Assembly: GCA_905221605.1 (NCBI GenBank)
Contig: CAJNDS010002613.1
Coordinates: 172,501-210,000 of the forward strand
Origin: Symbiodinium natans
Taxonomy: Eukaryota > Sar > Dinophyceae > Suessiales > Symbiodiniaceae
Reading direction: 5' to 3'
DNA length: 37,500 bases
Every line of letters begins with the position of its first letter. Within the stretch, counting starts at the first letter, position 1. Below are positions 1 through 7,940 of the stretch, piece after piece. Both the position numbers and the translations under genes were made by a program. Below the pieces are notes generated by a model. It had not been told where the DNA came from, searched no databases, and saw only the letters and a list, made by a program, of their open reading frames with translations.

Positions 1-137
1 TGAACAATGAGCAGAGTTACACATGACTTACACCAGTTTCACCCTACATCATTAGCTATGACACTACATGATACAGTATGGCAGATGGGGGTTGGAAACT
101 ATGTCAAATGTCAGCAGCAATCGCACTCATCAGTGTG
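1..137 (+). mobile_element. 3' end of a second retroelement copy, or left terminal direct repeat
   Basis: These 137 bases are identical to 7941-8077, the 3' end of the element that follows, an offset of 7940 bases. Identity ends at 138, where this copy goes on with AGCACC and the downstream copy runs into a (GT)n tract. The repeat starts at the first base of the window, so it probably extends further left. Penelope-like elements often lie in tandem, so that the tail of one copy looks like an LTR (pseudo-LTR) of the next. That is the preferred reading. A very long target duplication is the alternative. Confidence 0.75.
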
Positions 138-485
138 AGCACCTCTGGTGCAAGCCTACCGGCCCGGTTGTGTCGTAGGTGTGCCCGTCCCCTCGTGGGT
201 AGGGATCAAGGAAGCAGGAGGCCTGGCGAGCCATAAGAAGCCCCGATGGCACCGATGTTCGAGGAATGCCTCCTCTCCACGTGGGGGGGCCAAGGAATCG
301 ACGTGTTTGCACGCCTTGTCAACAAGTAGACCTTCGGGTCAGAGAAGACCGTTAGGTCACAAAGGAGGCCGCTGGCCACTAAACAGATTGCTGCGCGTGC
401 GGTTAGACAACTCGGATGCTGATCTACTATAGCAACTTTGGTTCAAATTTTCTGCGGTGTTTTACTAGCAAGTTGTGATTCAGCC
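138..485 (+). other. 5' leader of the retroelement
   Basis: No convincing coding sequence is seen between the repeat junction at 137/138 and the first good ATG at 486. I looked for hammerhead ribozyme core sequences, which occur in some Penelope-like elements, and found none that I could support. Confidence 0.5.
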
Positions 486-1418
486 ATGAGCTCAACCAGT
501 GAAGAAGAGCTGCTACATCGGCTGCAACGAAAACAGCGGAAGCGTCGTGAGAAGGAGGCAGCGGCCACCCTGGCTCATCAACCTAAGGCAGTCAGCATGG
601 ACAACCCAGGTGATTCCGATTGGCAGCTGAACCAGACAACGTCCGATAGTCAAGATGCTTGGCAGCAATCATCTTCGTGGACTGATGACAGCTGGCAGAA
701 GCAGGACCATTGGCAGCAGAGTCATCACAGTCGCGACTCTTGGCAATCACGGTCCAAACAGGACCAGTGGTGGCACCAGACTGCTCATGATCAAGCCGGA
801 TCTACCAAAAGGTGGAGGTCAAGTGACTGGCAGGCTGGCGCATGGTCAACAGGTCGGGAAGATAGGTCGTCCAAGGGCGGGGCCGCAGCGACACCTCCCA
901 AAGTTCCACGACCTCCAGAACAGCTACCCCTTCCCGGCCCTCCTCCGTTGATTCCTCCTTCCTTGGCTCCAGGACCACTTCCTCCCCCGCCTGCTTTCCC
1001 ACCCCCACCTCCGCCGGTGTTTCCGGGGCAAGTCGGGCAACCGTCGCAGATTCCGGTTGGGATTGCAGCCTCACCGGTACAGCTCGGAGGTGCAGCAATG
1101 GCGCATACGAACGTGCAGCAGGGTCCTGCGTTGCAGCAAGCAGTTTCACCTGGTTTTGCATGTGCGTCACAACACGCGTTTCCATGGACAGCTCAAATTT
1201 CGCCATATCCTCCAACAAGATGGATGTCAAATCAGGATGGCGCTGGTGTGCCAGGTCAGACGATGAATCAACCGCCGCCTGCGACGAATTCCAAGTTCAG
1301 GAGCCCCCCTGGTCCACCACGTGCCGGATCAAGTGCAACACAAGGCCAAAAAGGCAGCTCAAGACATCAAAGACCATTTGCTTCAGCTGGATCCGCAAGT
1401 GACTTCGTCCATTTGTGA
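486..1418 (+). CDS. Retroelement ORF1a, Trp/Gln- and Pro-rich protein
   Basis: A 310-residue reading frame from the ATG at 486; an upstream extension to 438 lacks an ATG. Residues about 8-25 are strongly basic and Glu/Lys-rich (LQRKQRKRREKE). Residues about 43-105 carry repeated Trp-Gln units (DWQ, AWQQ, SWQ, HWQQ, WWHQ). Residues about 140-180 are proline-rich with runs of six or more Pro. No enzyme motif is visible. Composition suggests a disordered nucleic-acid- or particle-associated protein, as in many retroelement ORF1s; this is inference. The frame overlaps ORF1b, which lies in the +1 frame, and a C6 run at 1304-1309 marks the likely switch point. Confidence 0.6.
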   Translation: MSSTSEEELLHRLQRKQRKRREKEAAATLAHQPKAVSMDNPGDSDWQLNQTTSDSQDAWQQSSSWTDDSWQKQDHWQQSHHSRDSWQSRSKQDQWWHQTAHDQAGSTKRWRSSDWQAGAWSTGREDRSSKGGAAATPPKVPRPPEQLPLPGPPPLIPPSLAPGPLPPPPAFPPPPPPVFPGQVGQPSQIPVGIAASPVQLGGAAMAHTNVQQGPALQQAVSPGFACASQHAFPWTAQISPYPPTRWMSNQDGAGVPGQTMNQPPPATNSKFRSPPGPPRAGSSATQGQKGSSRHQRPFASAGSASDFVHL

Positions 1419-1998
1419 TGCTGTGGTGCAAGTGATAGTTAGCAGCGGCAATGAAGCCCTCTTTGACCTGCGCCGCGCGGAAACACTTGACATCAATCGT
1501 GTTTACAGAGCTTTGATCGTTCCGTTCAATCCAGGATACTTGCCGCATGTTTTTGGAGCCGATAGTCGGGATTCTGCCAGAGGATATTCCTACACCTTCA
1601 CGTTTGCGCATGGCACATCCATCAAATCGGCCTCTATCATTGCGGCAGAGGCGCTGTTGAGGCCCTCAGCGTGGGGAGGCATTCTCGAAGGCCCGGATGG
1701 CAGCTATCCCACTATGGGTTTCAACGCGCAGGCCACACCTGGATCGTACTCTACTCGTGCACAGGACACCGCAGCGATAGTGCTAGGAAAGGTCTTGAAA
1801 ACCCCGAAGGGGCTACAAGGCGTCGTTGTTCTTGGTGAGACCTTCAGTAAAGTGCCTCACTACTCCACAGATAGTCAATGCGTGGATGAGGAGCAGCGTA
1901 TCACTGCACTCAACGGTTCCTGCAAAGGCGTACATAGGTGGACGCTGCATGCTGAATGTTCTCATATCACAGCCTTTGCGTTCATTCGCGCCTTGTAA
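1321..1998 (+). CDS. Retroelement ORF1b, C-terminal part of ORF1 in the +1 frame
   Basis: This frame is open from 1267 to the stop at 1996-1998 and overlaps ORF1a by about 150 bases. There is no good ATG near its beginning (1321 is GTG), so it is probably read as an extension of ORF1a by a +1 shift, or by a one-base indel in the C6 run at 1304-1309. The protein looks folded, unlike ORF1a. A helical segment (KKAAQDIKDHLLQL) is followed by a mixed region with VYRALIVPFNPGY, then YTFTFAHGTS, IIAAEALLRP and GGILEGPDGSYPTMGF. I do not recognise the fold. The position suggests a structural or nucleic-acid-binding role within the element. Confidence 0.55.
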   Translation: MPDQVQHKAKKAAQDIKDHLLQLDPQVTSSICDAVVQVIVSSGNEALFDLRRAETLDINRVYRALIVPFNPGYLPHVFGADSRDSARGYSYTFTFAHGTSIKSASIIAAEALLRPSAWGGILEGPDGSYPTMGFNAQATPGSYSTRAQDTAAIVLGKVLKTPKGLQGVVVLGETFSKVPHYSTDSQCVDEEQRITALNGSCKGVHRWTLHAECSHITAFAFIRAL

Positions 1999-2072
1999 AG
2001 TTTTGCTGTGCTGCATGAATTGCACTGTTTTCCGTTTCGGACGTTGTGCTTCAATGAAAGACCACTTGGACG

Positions 2073-2562
2073 GAGTCCCTCTCGTAGACCTGCATACGCT
2101 CATGCATGTTCATGGTCTTGCGCAAATTTCGGCACGTGCAAGGTCCTCTTCACATGAAACGGCGCGGTCTCACCGATGTTTCACCGCATGAGAGGCATAT
2201 GCGTGTCATGGTGTTCATGATAATTGCATAGTTCACGATTGGACTTCGCGTGTTTTCACCCATGCATGATTGCAGTTGCTGTTACTTCTTTTCGGGGCCC
2301 GCGTGCTGGAATTGTGCACTGAGTCCCTCTAGGAGATCTGCGTGCATTCATGCATGTCCATGGTTTCGCGCAAATTGTGCATATGCCAGAACCTCTTCAC
2401 ATGTAACGGCGCTGTCTCACTGATGTTTCACCGCATGAGAGGCATGTGCGTATCACGGTGTTCATGACAATTACATGATTGGACTTTGCACGTTTCACCC
2501 ACGCATGTTTGCAGTTGCTGTTAGTTTCTTTTGGGGCCCTCATGCTGCGTTTGGGCATTGAT
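2073..2562 (+). repeat. 248-bp imperfect tandem duplication between ORF1 and ORF2
   Basis: Two copies, starting at 2073 and 2321 with GAGTCCCTCT, share CATGCATGT.CATGG, CGCAAATT, CTCTTCACATG.AACGGCG, TGATGTTTCACCGCATGAGAGGC, GCAGTTGCTGTTA and TTTCTTTTGGGGCCC-like blocks with scattered mismatches. The block ends about 120 bases before ORF2 and contains no convincing ORF. It could be a regulatory or internal-promoter duplication. The function is unknown. Confidence 0.8.
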
Positions 2563-2684
2563 TGTCAGCATTGGTCGTTTCACCCGCATGACTTGAGCAA
2601 TAAACAATGAGAGATGTGACGAATGCTGCAAGTCTACATCTGAAGCATTGGTGTTGACAGCATGTTTTCATAACATGATGTTTC

Positions 2685-4040
2685 ATGTTCGTGCAGTCTC
2701 GCTCAATCTCGTACAAGGGAGAGTTGTTGATCCTTCCCGTCATGTCCCGCTCATACCATAGAGATTTCAGTATCTCCCACCGGACTGCGGATAGCCGCAG
2801 CAGGGTGATCGACAGAGAAGGACGCAGTCGACTCACTCCATCTCCCAGACATGATCCTCGTCGCCGCAACACCAGCTCGAATCGACGTGAAGATCGACCT
2901 GAACCGTCCTTCAGATCTCGGACGCCCCGATCCAGGCACGCGTCACGAGCAAGCCCGTTGCGACCCCGGCGACTAAGTTTGGGAAGGTCTCGTTCAAGGC
3001 GCTCATCTCTTCATCGTCATCCTCGCCGGCCATCCTCGCCCACGCAGGCTCGCTCCAAGGCAAGAGCCAGATCCGAGGACAACTGGAGAGATCTACTCCG
3101 CAGCCAAGCGGAGGACGCCTACAAGGTACCATCCACGTGGAAGAAGGATCATCGCCAACTGGACGCCAGCACTGCCTATGGTTTCACCCTGCCACGACAT
3201 GTTATACCTACAGAATTTTCGCGGGCCAATAAGACTGCTAACATGCCGACTCATCAAGTGCCATTAGCAGCTTTGCTCCACTCGAATCTGGAGTCATGGC
3301 CTTTGAGAGTTGTGGCCAACGGCAAGCCAGTGGCTGTTGAGGTGTTCAGATCTCGCCAGGAAGCAGTGTTCCATTCTCTTCTCAGCAAGCGCATGCGAGA
3401 CCATGTTCCTAAGCTGGACCTCAATGAGTTGATCAAAAGTGCGCATCAGAGATTGTCAGACACAGTGAACTACAGCGGGGTCAAGGACCTCAACGATTGG
3501 TCCTACCGATTCAAACTCACCGAGCTCGTGGCGAAGGAAACGGCCGAGATGATGGTCGCCAAACTTCCGGTCACACAGTCACAGGACCTCCTGAACCGGA
3601 TGCAGGCCCTGGAAGAAGAGAACCAACGACTCAAGGCAGCAGGAGGACCGTCTCAAGCAGCCCAACCTTCGGCAAAGAACCAGATGCCGCAGCCTGCCAC
3701 AGTCTCACAGGAACATGCCACGTTGCTGCATCGGTTCCAGACATTCGAACGTCAAGCGCAGGAGCCAAAACACTTGTCGAAAAACCTTTCAGGGACATCC
3801 ACTCAGGCAATCGCAGGATGGATCCGTGCCAACTGTGGAGATGCCACCGTCAAGCAGCGACACACCAGCATGATGACCGAAATCCAGGACCTCATCAAGA
3901 AAGCACCGGCAGGAGTTCTCCCAGATCGTGCCTCGTTGTTGGTGTCGTGGGGAGCCACAGTGGAGCAAGCGGCCAATCTCAACAAGAATGAGGTGCTCAT
4001 GAATAAGTTGCTTGCAGCGTGTGCTGCCTTGAGGGAGTGA
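2685..4040 (+). CDS. Retroelement ORF2, RS-rich and coiled-coil protein
   Basis: A 451-residue frame from ATG 2685; ATG 2742, giving MSRSYHRDF, is an equally good start. Residues about 20-130 are very rich in Arg and Ser with many RS/SR pairs, like SR-type RNA-binding tails. Residues about 195-280 form a mixed helical domain (LAALLHSNLESWPLRVV, VEVFRSRQEAVFHSLLSKRM). Residues about 295-320 look coiled-coil (LLNRMQALEEENQRLKA). The last 75 residues form a compact helical domain (IAGWIRANCGDATVKQ, LVSWGATVEQAANLN). An RNA-binding or RNP role is inferred. The frame ends in a single TGA followed by CTAG and stays open in the same frame into the GIY-YIG ORF, so read-through is possible. Confidence 0.65.
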   Translation: MFVQSRSISYKGELLILPVMSRSYHRDFSISHRTADSRSRVIDREGRSRLTPSPRHDPRRRNTSSNRREDRPEPSFRSRTPRSRHASRASPLRPRRLSLGRSRSRRSSLHRHPRRPSSPTQARSKARARSEDNWRDLLRSQAEDAYKVPSTWKKDHRQLDASTAYGFTLPRHVIPTEFSRANKTANMPTHQVPLAALLHSNLESWPLRVVANGKPVAVEVFRSRQEAVFHSLLSKRMRDHVPKLDLNELIKSAHQRLSDTVNYSGVKDLNDWSYRFKLTELVAKETAEMMVAKLPVTQSQDLLNRMQALEEENQRLKAAGGPSQAAQPSAKNQMPQPATVSQEHATLLHRFQTFERQAQEPKHLSKNLSGTSTQAIAGWIRANCGDATVKQRHTSMMTEIQDLIKKAPAGVLPDRASLLVSWGATVEQAANLNKNEVLMNKLLAACAALRE

Positions 4041-4043
4041 CTA
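4038..4043 (+). promoter_or_regulatory. Possible stop-codon read-through signal, TGA CTA
   Basis: ORF2 ends GAG TGA CTA GTT. From 4041 the same frame is open through 4937, across the GIY-YIG domain. UGA followed by CUA(G) is a known favourable read-through context in several eukaryotic and viral mRNAs. Whether read-through happens here is inference; the ATG at 4071 would also allow separate initiation. Confidence 0.4.
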
Positions 4044-4070
4044 GTTCGGGGGCCTGACCCCACCAAGACG

Positions 4071-4937
4071 ATGCCCCGTAGCTACAAGGACTGGCTTAGG
4101 CGGTTGCGCGTGCCTCTTTTTCAGCTTCTGCGTACAGCAGTTTGTACAGCGCGGCAACTGCCTAATCTAGGCACAGTTTTGTACCCTTTCCAATGGCTCT
4201 GCGCCTTCTTTCTATGTTTCTTCTCCTACGCAAAAGTGACGTTCAGCAAGGCTTCAAAAGCGTTTCACCAAGTTTTGTGCAATCACCAAGTCCCTTGGCA
4301 GTACCCTAGATCTTGGCACTTTCAGCCATCGGTTGTATATTTGCGGATTAGTTTTTCTCAACGTCAGTGGTATATCGGCAGTACTCATGAAACCATCAAA
4401 GAAAGGGAACAGTCTCGCCATTCCAAGTTCACTCAGATCAGACGAGAGCGACAAGCTTACTTTGAACCAGCGCTGAGATTCTGGTTGGTTACCGGCACCT
4501 ATGACCAGTTCTACCCGCTTGTGCTCAAAACATGCCCTGATGCTGGTGAACTCAGAGCTCACGAAGCTCTACTCATACGACAGCATCGCAGTCGGCTGAA
4601 TGCACCTTGGGTTCACCAGGAGCTCAAGAAATTAGGTTTTTCCGTAAAACCTATACTACATCACAATACTACCACGGGAGCTCCCGGCCGACGATTGCAT
4701 CGACGGCGTCGGGGCACAGCTCGACGACTGCATCTGGACTTGGCTGCAGTTGATCTGCAGGAAGCGTCCACACACCTTCAACTGCTATCACAACTTGGCA
4801 GCAATTCAGTACAGAAGTTCACTGTGTCCAGGTTTTTTGGCGATCCCAACATGTTCCATTGTCCTTTCTGTATTATTTGGTTCGACTTACACCTATGCTG
4901 GATTCCCTGGAAAGAGCAAGAGCCACCACATTGCTGA
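4071..4937 (+). CDS. GIY-YIG endonuclease domain of the retroelement
   Basis: The 288-residue frame carries a recognisable GIY-YIG nuclease core. VVYLRI at residues 88-93 takes the GIY place, WYIGST at 100-105 is the YIG element, and TIKEREQSRHSKF at 108-120 holds candidate catalytic arginines. AHEALLIRQH at 163-172 holds the catalytic-type Glu (165), and LNAPW at 176-180 the conserved Asn. GIY-YIG enzymes nick DNA; in Penelope-like elements the nick primes reverse transcription. The N-terminal 85 residues include a hydrophobic stretch (PFQWLCAFFLCFF), and the region after 185 is basic (RRLHRRRRGTARR). The frame is shared with ORF2 upstream, and the RT follows in the -1 frame with a 184-base overlap. 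The last ~35 residues are probably not used if the ribosome shifts frame. Confidence 0.75.
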   Translation: MPRSYKDWLRRLRVPLFQLLRTAVCTARQLPNLGTVLYPFQWLCAFFLCFFSYAKVTFSKASKAFHQVLCNHQVPWQYPRSWHFQPSVVYLRISFSQRQWYIGSTHETIKEREQSRHSKFTQIRRERQAYFEPALRFWLVTGTYDQFYPLVLKTCPDAGELRAHEALLIRQHRSRLNAPWVHQELKKLGFSVKPILHHNTTTGAPGRRLHRRRRGTARRLHLDLAAVDLQEASTHLQLLSQLGSNSVQKFTVSRFFGDPNMFHCPFCIIWFDLHLCWIPWKEQEPPHC

Positions 4938-6766
4938 CCTCCGCCCTTAGGTTTCGAGGTGGAGATATACCGCCTATGAATCGCATGTTAAAGGTTCTGC
5001 AAGGACCTGGCAATTTCTTACAAGCAGCTAGGTCGTGGATCAAGAGCTTCGTGGAGCACAATTCCCTATGGTTCCCACCGTACCACTTACCCAAGGTCAA
5101 GATGGTGGAAGTTCAAAACCGAACATTGGGTCAGGTGCTCTTCAATCATCGAAAGTTCATCAAGGATTGGACACATGCGAAGTCACCAGCGTGTGCGTGT
5201 CACCATGCCAAGGATTTGCCACGCACGAAATGGGGTCATATCTTTTGTTCAGCCACAGATGCCGTCACGCTGTATCCGAATTTGTTTCACAGTGTTCTTA
5301 CCCATTCCATGACTGATACAGTTTGGGCGTCCGAACAGCAATTCCTCAGACACCACCATCGAGAATTCACAAAATTTGCCAGTGCTTGGAAATTGCCAAA
5401 GTCGGCTGTTGAACAGTGGGATGAGTTCGTTAGTCAGCATTGGACAAGCTTTCAGCGCGCAGAAGATGAATCTGTCCAGGCGATCAAAGCAGCCAGTCAT
5501 TGTATACGACATTGGGTCACCTTGCCAGTGGACCATTTCCCTACGCAGTTGCATATAGCATGTCCCGTGCAGTTTCACCTATTACTGATTGGCACATTCT
5601 TCGATGGCACCATCTTTCGCCCGCTACCTCAATCAGCGGCAGTGACTCGGGATCAGATTTTGAAGCAGGCCAGAAAGCAACTACGAAATCAAAAAGCACT
5701 CATCCTTTCAAAGCCGCTTCCCAAGGCGTACCTGCTACCCAAGGCCAGCAAAGGCTGGTGCAGAGCTAGGCCGATCGTAGCATACAACGCTGCGTGGAAT
5801 GGTAAGATTTCTCAGGTGGTTGCTGCAATCATCACGCAGGTAGTCGACAGGGTGTTTGGGCGAAAAGAGGCCCTGCCATCGGTGATGCATATCTTACAGC
5901 AGATGTGGAAAATCATGCAGGCGGCCCCGATTGACGAGGAGCTCTTGTTGATGCAACAGGACGTTGCCGGTTTCTTTAACGCCGTGCCTCATTCACGTAT
6001 CTTGGACAGCCTGCGAGTGGTCCTCCATCAGTTCATGCAAAGAGAAAAGGTTGACGTGGATCATGAGTTGTCAGTTTCCGTCAAGCAAGCTGATCAGTTT
6101 CATCGAGTGTTTCGAGGTCGCTACCGGAAACAAGCTCATCGTCACTTCTTAATTGCCATTCATGAGATTCCGCACATGGTGTCGTTTCTGTTGCAAGCTG
6201 CTGCTTTGAGTGTTGGGACGCATGCTGTACAACAGGTCCAAGGAGCCAGCATGGGCTCGCAACTTGCGCCAGTGCTTTGCAGTATGGTTGCAGCTATGAA
6301 AGAAAGTCAGTGGCAGCAAATTGTGAAACCCCTTTCTTCACATATTCCGTATGCGTTACACGCGAGATATGTGGACAACAGAATCCTTCTAGGGTTCCGC
6401 CATACGTTTCAGGAACATGTGCATCATGCATTTACACGCTTGGATTGGTTTGGACCTCCATTGATGCTTGAGAACGTGGCCGACATCAAGATTCTCGGAT
6501 TCCAATGCGATCCTCGAACTCGTACAATGACTATGGTCATGCCGAACACCGCAGGCAGCATCCGACATCCAAGGTCGGCCTGCAGTTTGTCGATTCTACT
6601 GAGTGGTTTTCGTTCACGAGCAGAATTGGTATGTCGACACACCCGACCGAGACAACTGATTGTCCAGCAGCTGCAGGTATTAGAGGAGCTTTACATTCGG
6701 CAAGGGTACGCCAAGGATCACCTAGCGCCAGTGCTTTCCAGGTTGCGCAAACGCTTTCGGCTCTAA
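4754..6766 (+). CDS. Penelope-type reverse transcriptase
   Basis: This frame is open from 4754 and lacks an early ATG; the first in-frame initiator-like codon is TTG 4859. It is therefore probably expressed as a -1 extension of the endonuclease frame. Counting from 4859: KAYLLPKASKGWCRARPIVAY at about 289-309 is the first RT block; MQQDVAGFFNAVPHS with the motif A Asp is at about residue 368; QGASMGSQLAPVLCSM is the block B equivalent at about 460; HARYVDNRILLGF is motif C at about 502-514; LENVADIKILGFQCD is the following block. These match the Penelope-like RT pattern. Motif C reads YVDN instead of YVDD, so the second Asp is replaced. An upstream C.CHH cluster (CACHH) may bind metal. The stop is at 6764-6766. 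Confidence 0.85.
   Translation, partial: SAGSVHTPSTAITTWQQFSTEVHCVQVFWRSQHVPLSFLYYLVRLTPMLDSLERARATTLLTSALRFRGGDIPPMNRMLKVLQGPGNFLQAARSWIKSFVEHNSLWFPPYHLPKVKMVEVQNRTLGQVLFNHRKFIKDWTHAKSPACACHHAKDLPRTKWGHIFCSATDAVTLYPNLFHSVLTHSMTDTVWASEQQFLRHHHREFTKFASAWKLPKSAVEQWDEFVSQHWTSFQRAEDESVQAIKAASHCIRHWVTLPVDHFPTQLHIACPVQFHLLLIGTFFDGTIFRPLPQSAAVTRDQILKQARKQLRNQKALILSKPLPKAYLLPKASKGWCRARPIVAYNAAWNGKISQVVAAIITQVVDRVFGRKEALPSVMHILQQMWKIMQAAPIDEELLLMQQDVAGFFNAVPHSRILDSLRVVLHQFMQREKVDVDHELSVSVKQADQFHRVFRGRYRKQAHRHFLIAIHEIPHMVSFLLQAAALSVGTHAVQQVQGASMGSQLAPVLCSMVAAMKESQWQQIVKPLSSHIPYALHARYVDNRILLGFRHTFQEHVHHAFTRLDWFGPPLMLENVADIKILGFQCDPRTRTMTMVMPNTAGSIRHPRSACSLSILLSGFRSRAELVCRHTRPRQLIVQQLQVLEELYIRQGYAKDHLAPVLSRLRKRFRL
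4833..4839 (+). promoter_or_regulatory. Candidate -1 shift site, T6 run at the endonuclease/RT junction
   Basis: Within the endonuclease/RT overlap the endonuclease frame reads AGG TTT TTT GGC. A T6 run can slip by one base into the RT frame. It is not a perfect heptamer because the base before the run is G. A missing T from mutation or assembly would produce the same picture. Confidence 0.3.
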
Positions 6767-7111
6767 AAATTGCAGCTTCGCCATGCCTGGTAAGTTTTTG
6801 CGCGGATGTAACATGTGCACAATGACCAGCTTTTTGGCATCATTCGTGCTCCGTAATTTCGCTTTTCAAGGATGTGTTAGGTCTCAAGCTGATTTTCATG
6901 TGGATATAGCATTTGACTCGCCGTGACAAATGAGTTCCAGACATGCATGGAATACACGCGATGGCTCCATCTGCCGTCAGTCATGGATGTTCTTTTGCAA
7001 ACGTTCAGTGATTGCTCATGAAGCAAATTGGCTTGCCCTCTCTTCGGAGAGGGCGTGTGTGTGACACCTGCAACCGCTGCAGGAAGGGTTCATCCATTGC
7101 TTTCTTTCGGC

Positions 7112-7560
7112 GTGCGCTTCAAACAGAACGTGGAAGGTGTGCGGCTTCACAGTGACCTACAGACCTTCGCCTTCGGCATGCGCTTCAAGTAGAGCGCGGG
7201 AAGTGTGCAGCTTCAAAGCGACCTACAGACCTTCATCTTTGGCATGTGCTACATTTGCGCCGGGTTCATATATGCTTGATCCCTTCCCATGGTTCTCCAG
7301 GTTTTGCTTTCTTCCCGGTTTCCCCTCCTCTCCTCCTGCATTCCCCGCCTTCTCGCCCCGTTTCGTCCTTTCTCCCCCTCCCTCTTCCCCTCGCCCTTTC
7401 GGTCTTGTGTGGTTTAGGTTTGTGTGTTTTAGGTTTGTGTTATGGTGCATATACTTCAAGCAGAGCATGGAAAGTTTGCAGCCTCACAGTAATCTACAGA
7501 CCTTCACCTTCGGCATGTACCCCAAACAGAGCGTGGACAATTGGCAGCTTTACAGAGGCC
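7112..7560 (+). repeat. 66-bp imperfect repeats in the retroelement 3' region
   Basis: A unit of about 66 bases (GCTTCAAACAGA-type start, then GGAAGTGTGCAGCTTCA, CCTACAGACCTTC, TTCGGCATG) occurs at about 7112 and 7180. It recurs at about 7450 and 7517 after an interruption by a pyrimidine-rich block. Confidence 0.7.
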
Positions 7561-7740
7561 TATTCCCCATTAGGCAATGGGGACCGTGATAGAAAAAGCG
7601 GCGACTTGCAGTTGCCCGGCATTGGAATGTACTTGGCTTAAACTACTCTCCCGCGAGAGGATGTGTGTCTGCGCCCGCTGTTCCCAAGCGGCCTCGAATT
7701 CTCAACCATCCAATTTGAATAGCAGGGGGCACCTGGGCCA

Positions 7741-7809
7741 TGGATAGGTCAGGTGCCAACGAAGACACCTATCCATTGGCTGTGATATGGATTCCGGACG
7801 CGGAATCCA
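7741..7809 (+). other. Two hairpins near the retroelement 3' end
   Basis: TGGATAGGT (7741-7749) pairs perfectly with ACCTATCCA (7767-7775) over a 17-base loop. TGGATTCC (7788-7795) pairs with GGAATCCA (7802-7809) over a 6-base loop. Their closeness, about 130-200 bases before the terminal repeat, suggests an RNA structure recognised by the RT. That is inference. Confidence 0.55.
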
Positions 7810-7940
7810 CGTACCTGCATGTGTTCGAAAGTCGGGAGCCTTTTCGATTTATAGAAATGAGTGTGCAAAGTCGGGCCCTCAGACATTGACATAGACAAGA
7901 TTTCAGACTGTTCAGTTGGGGCGCTTGCGCTTTCTGACAG

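Noticed and set aside
138-485. Hammerhead ribozyme in the retroelement leader or terminal repeat
   Set aside because: No CTGATGA...GAAA core with pairing stems was found.
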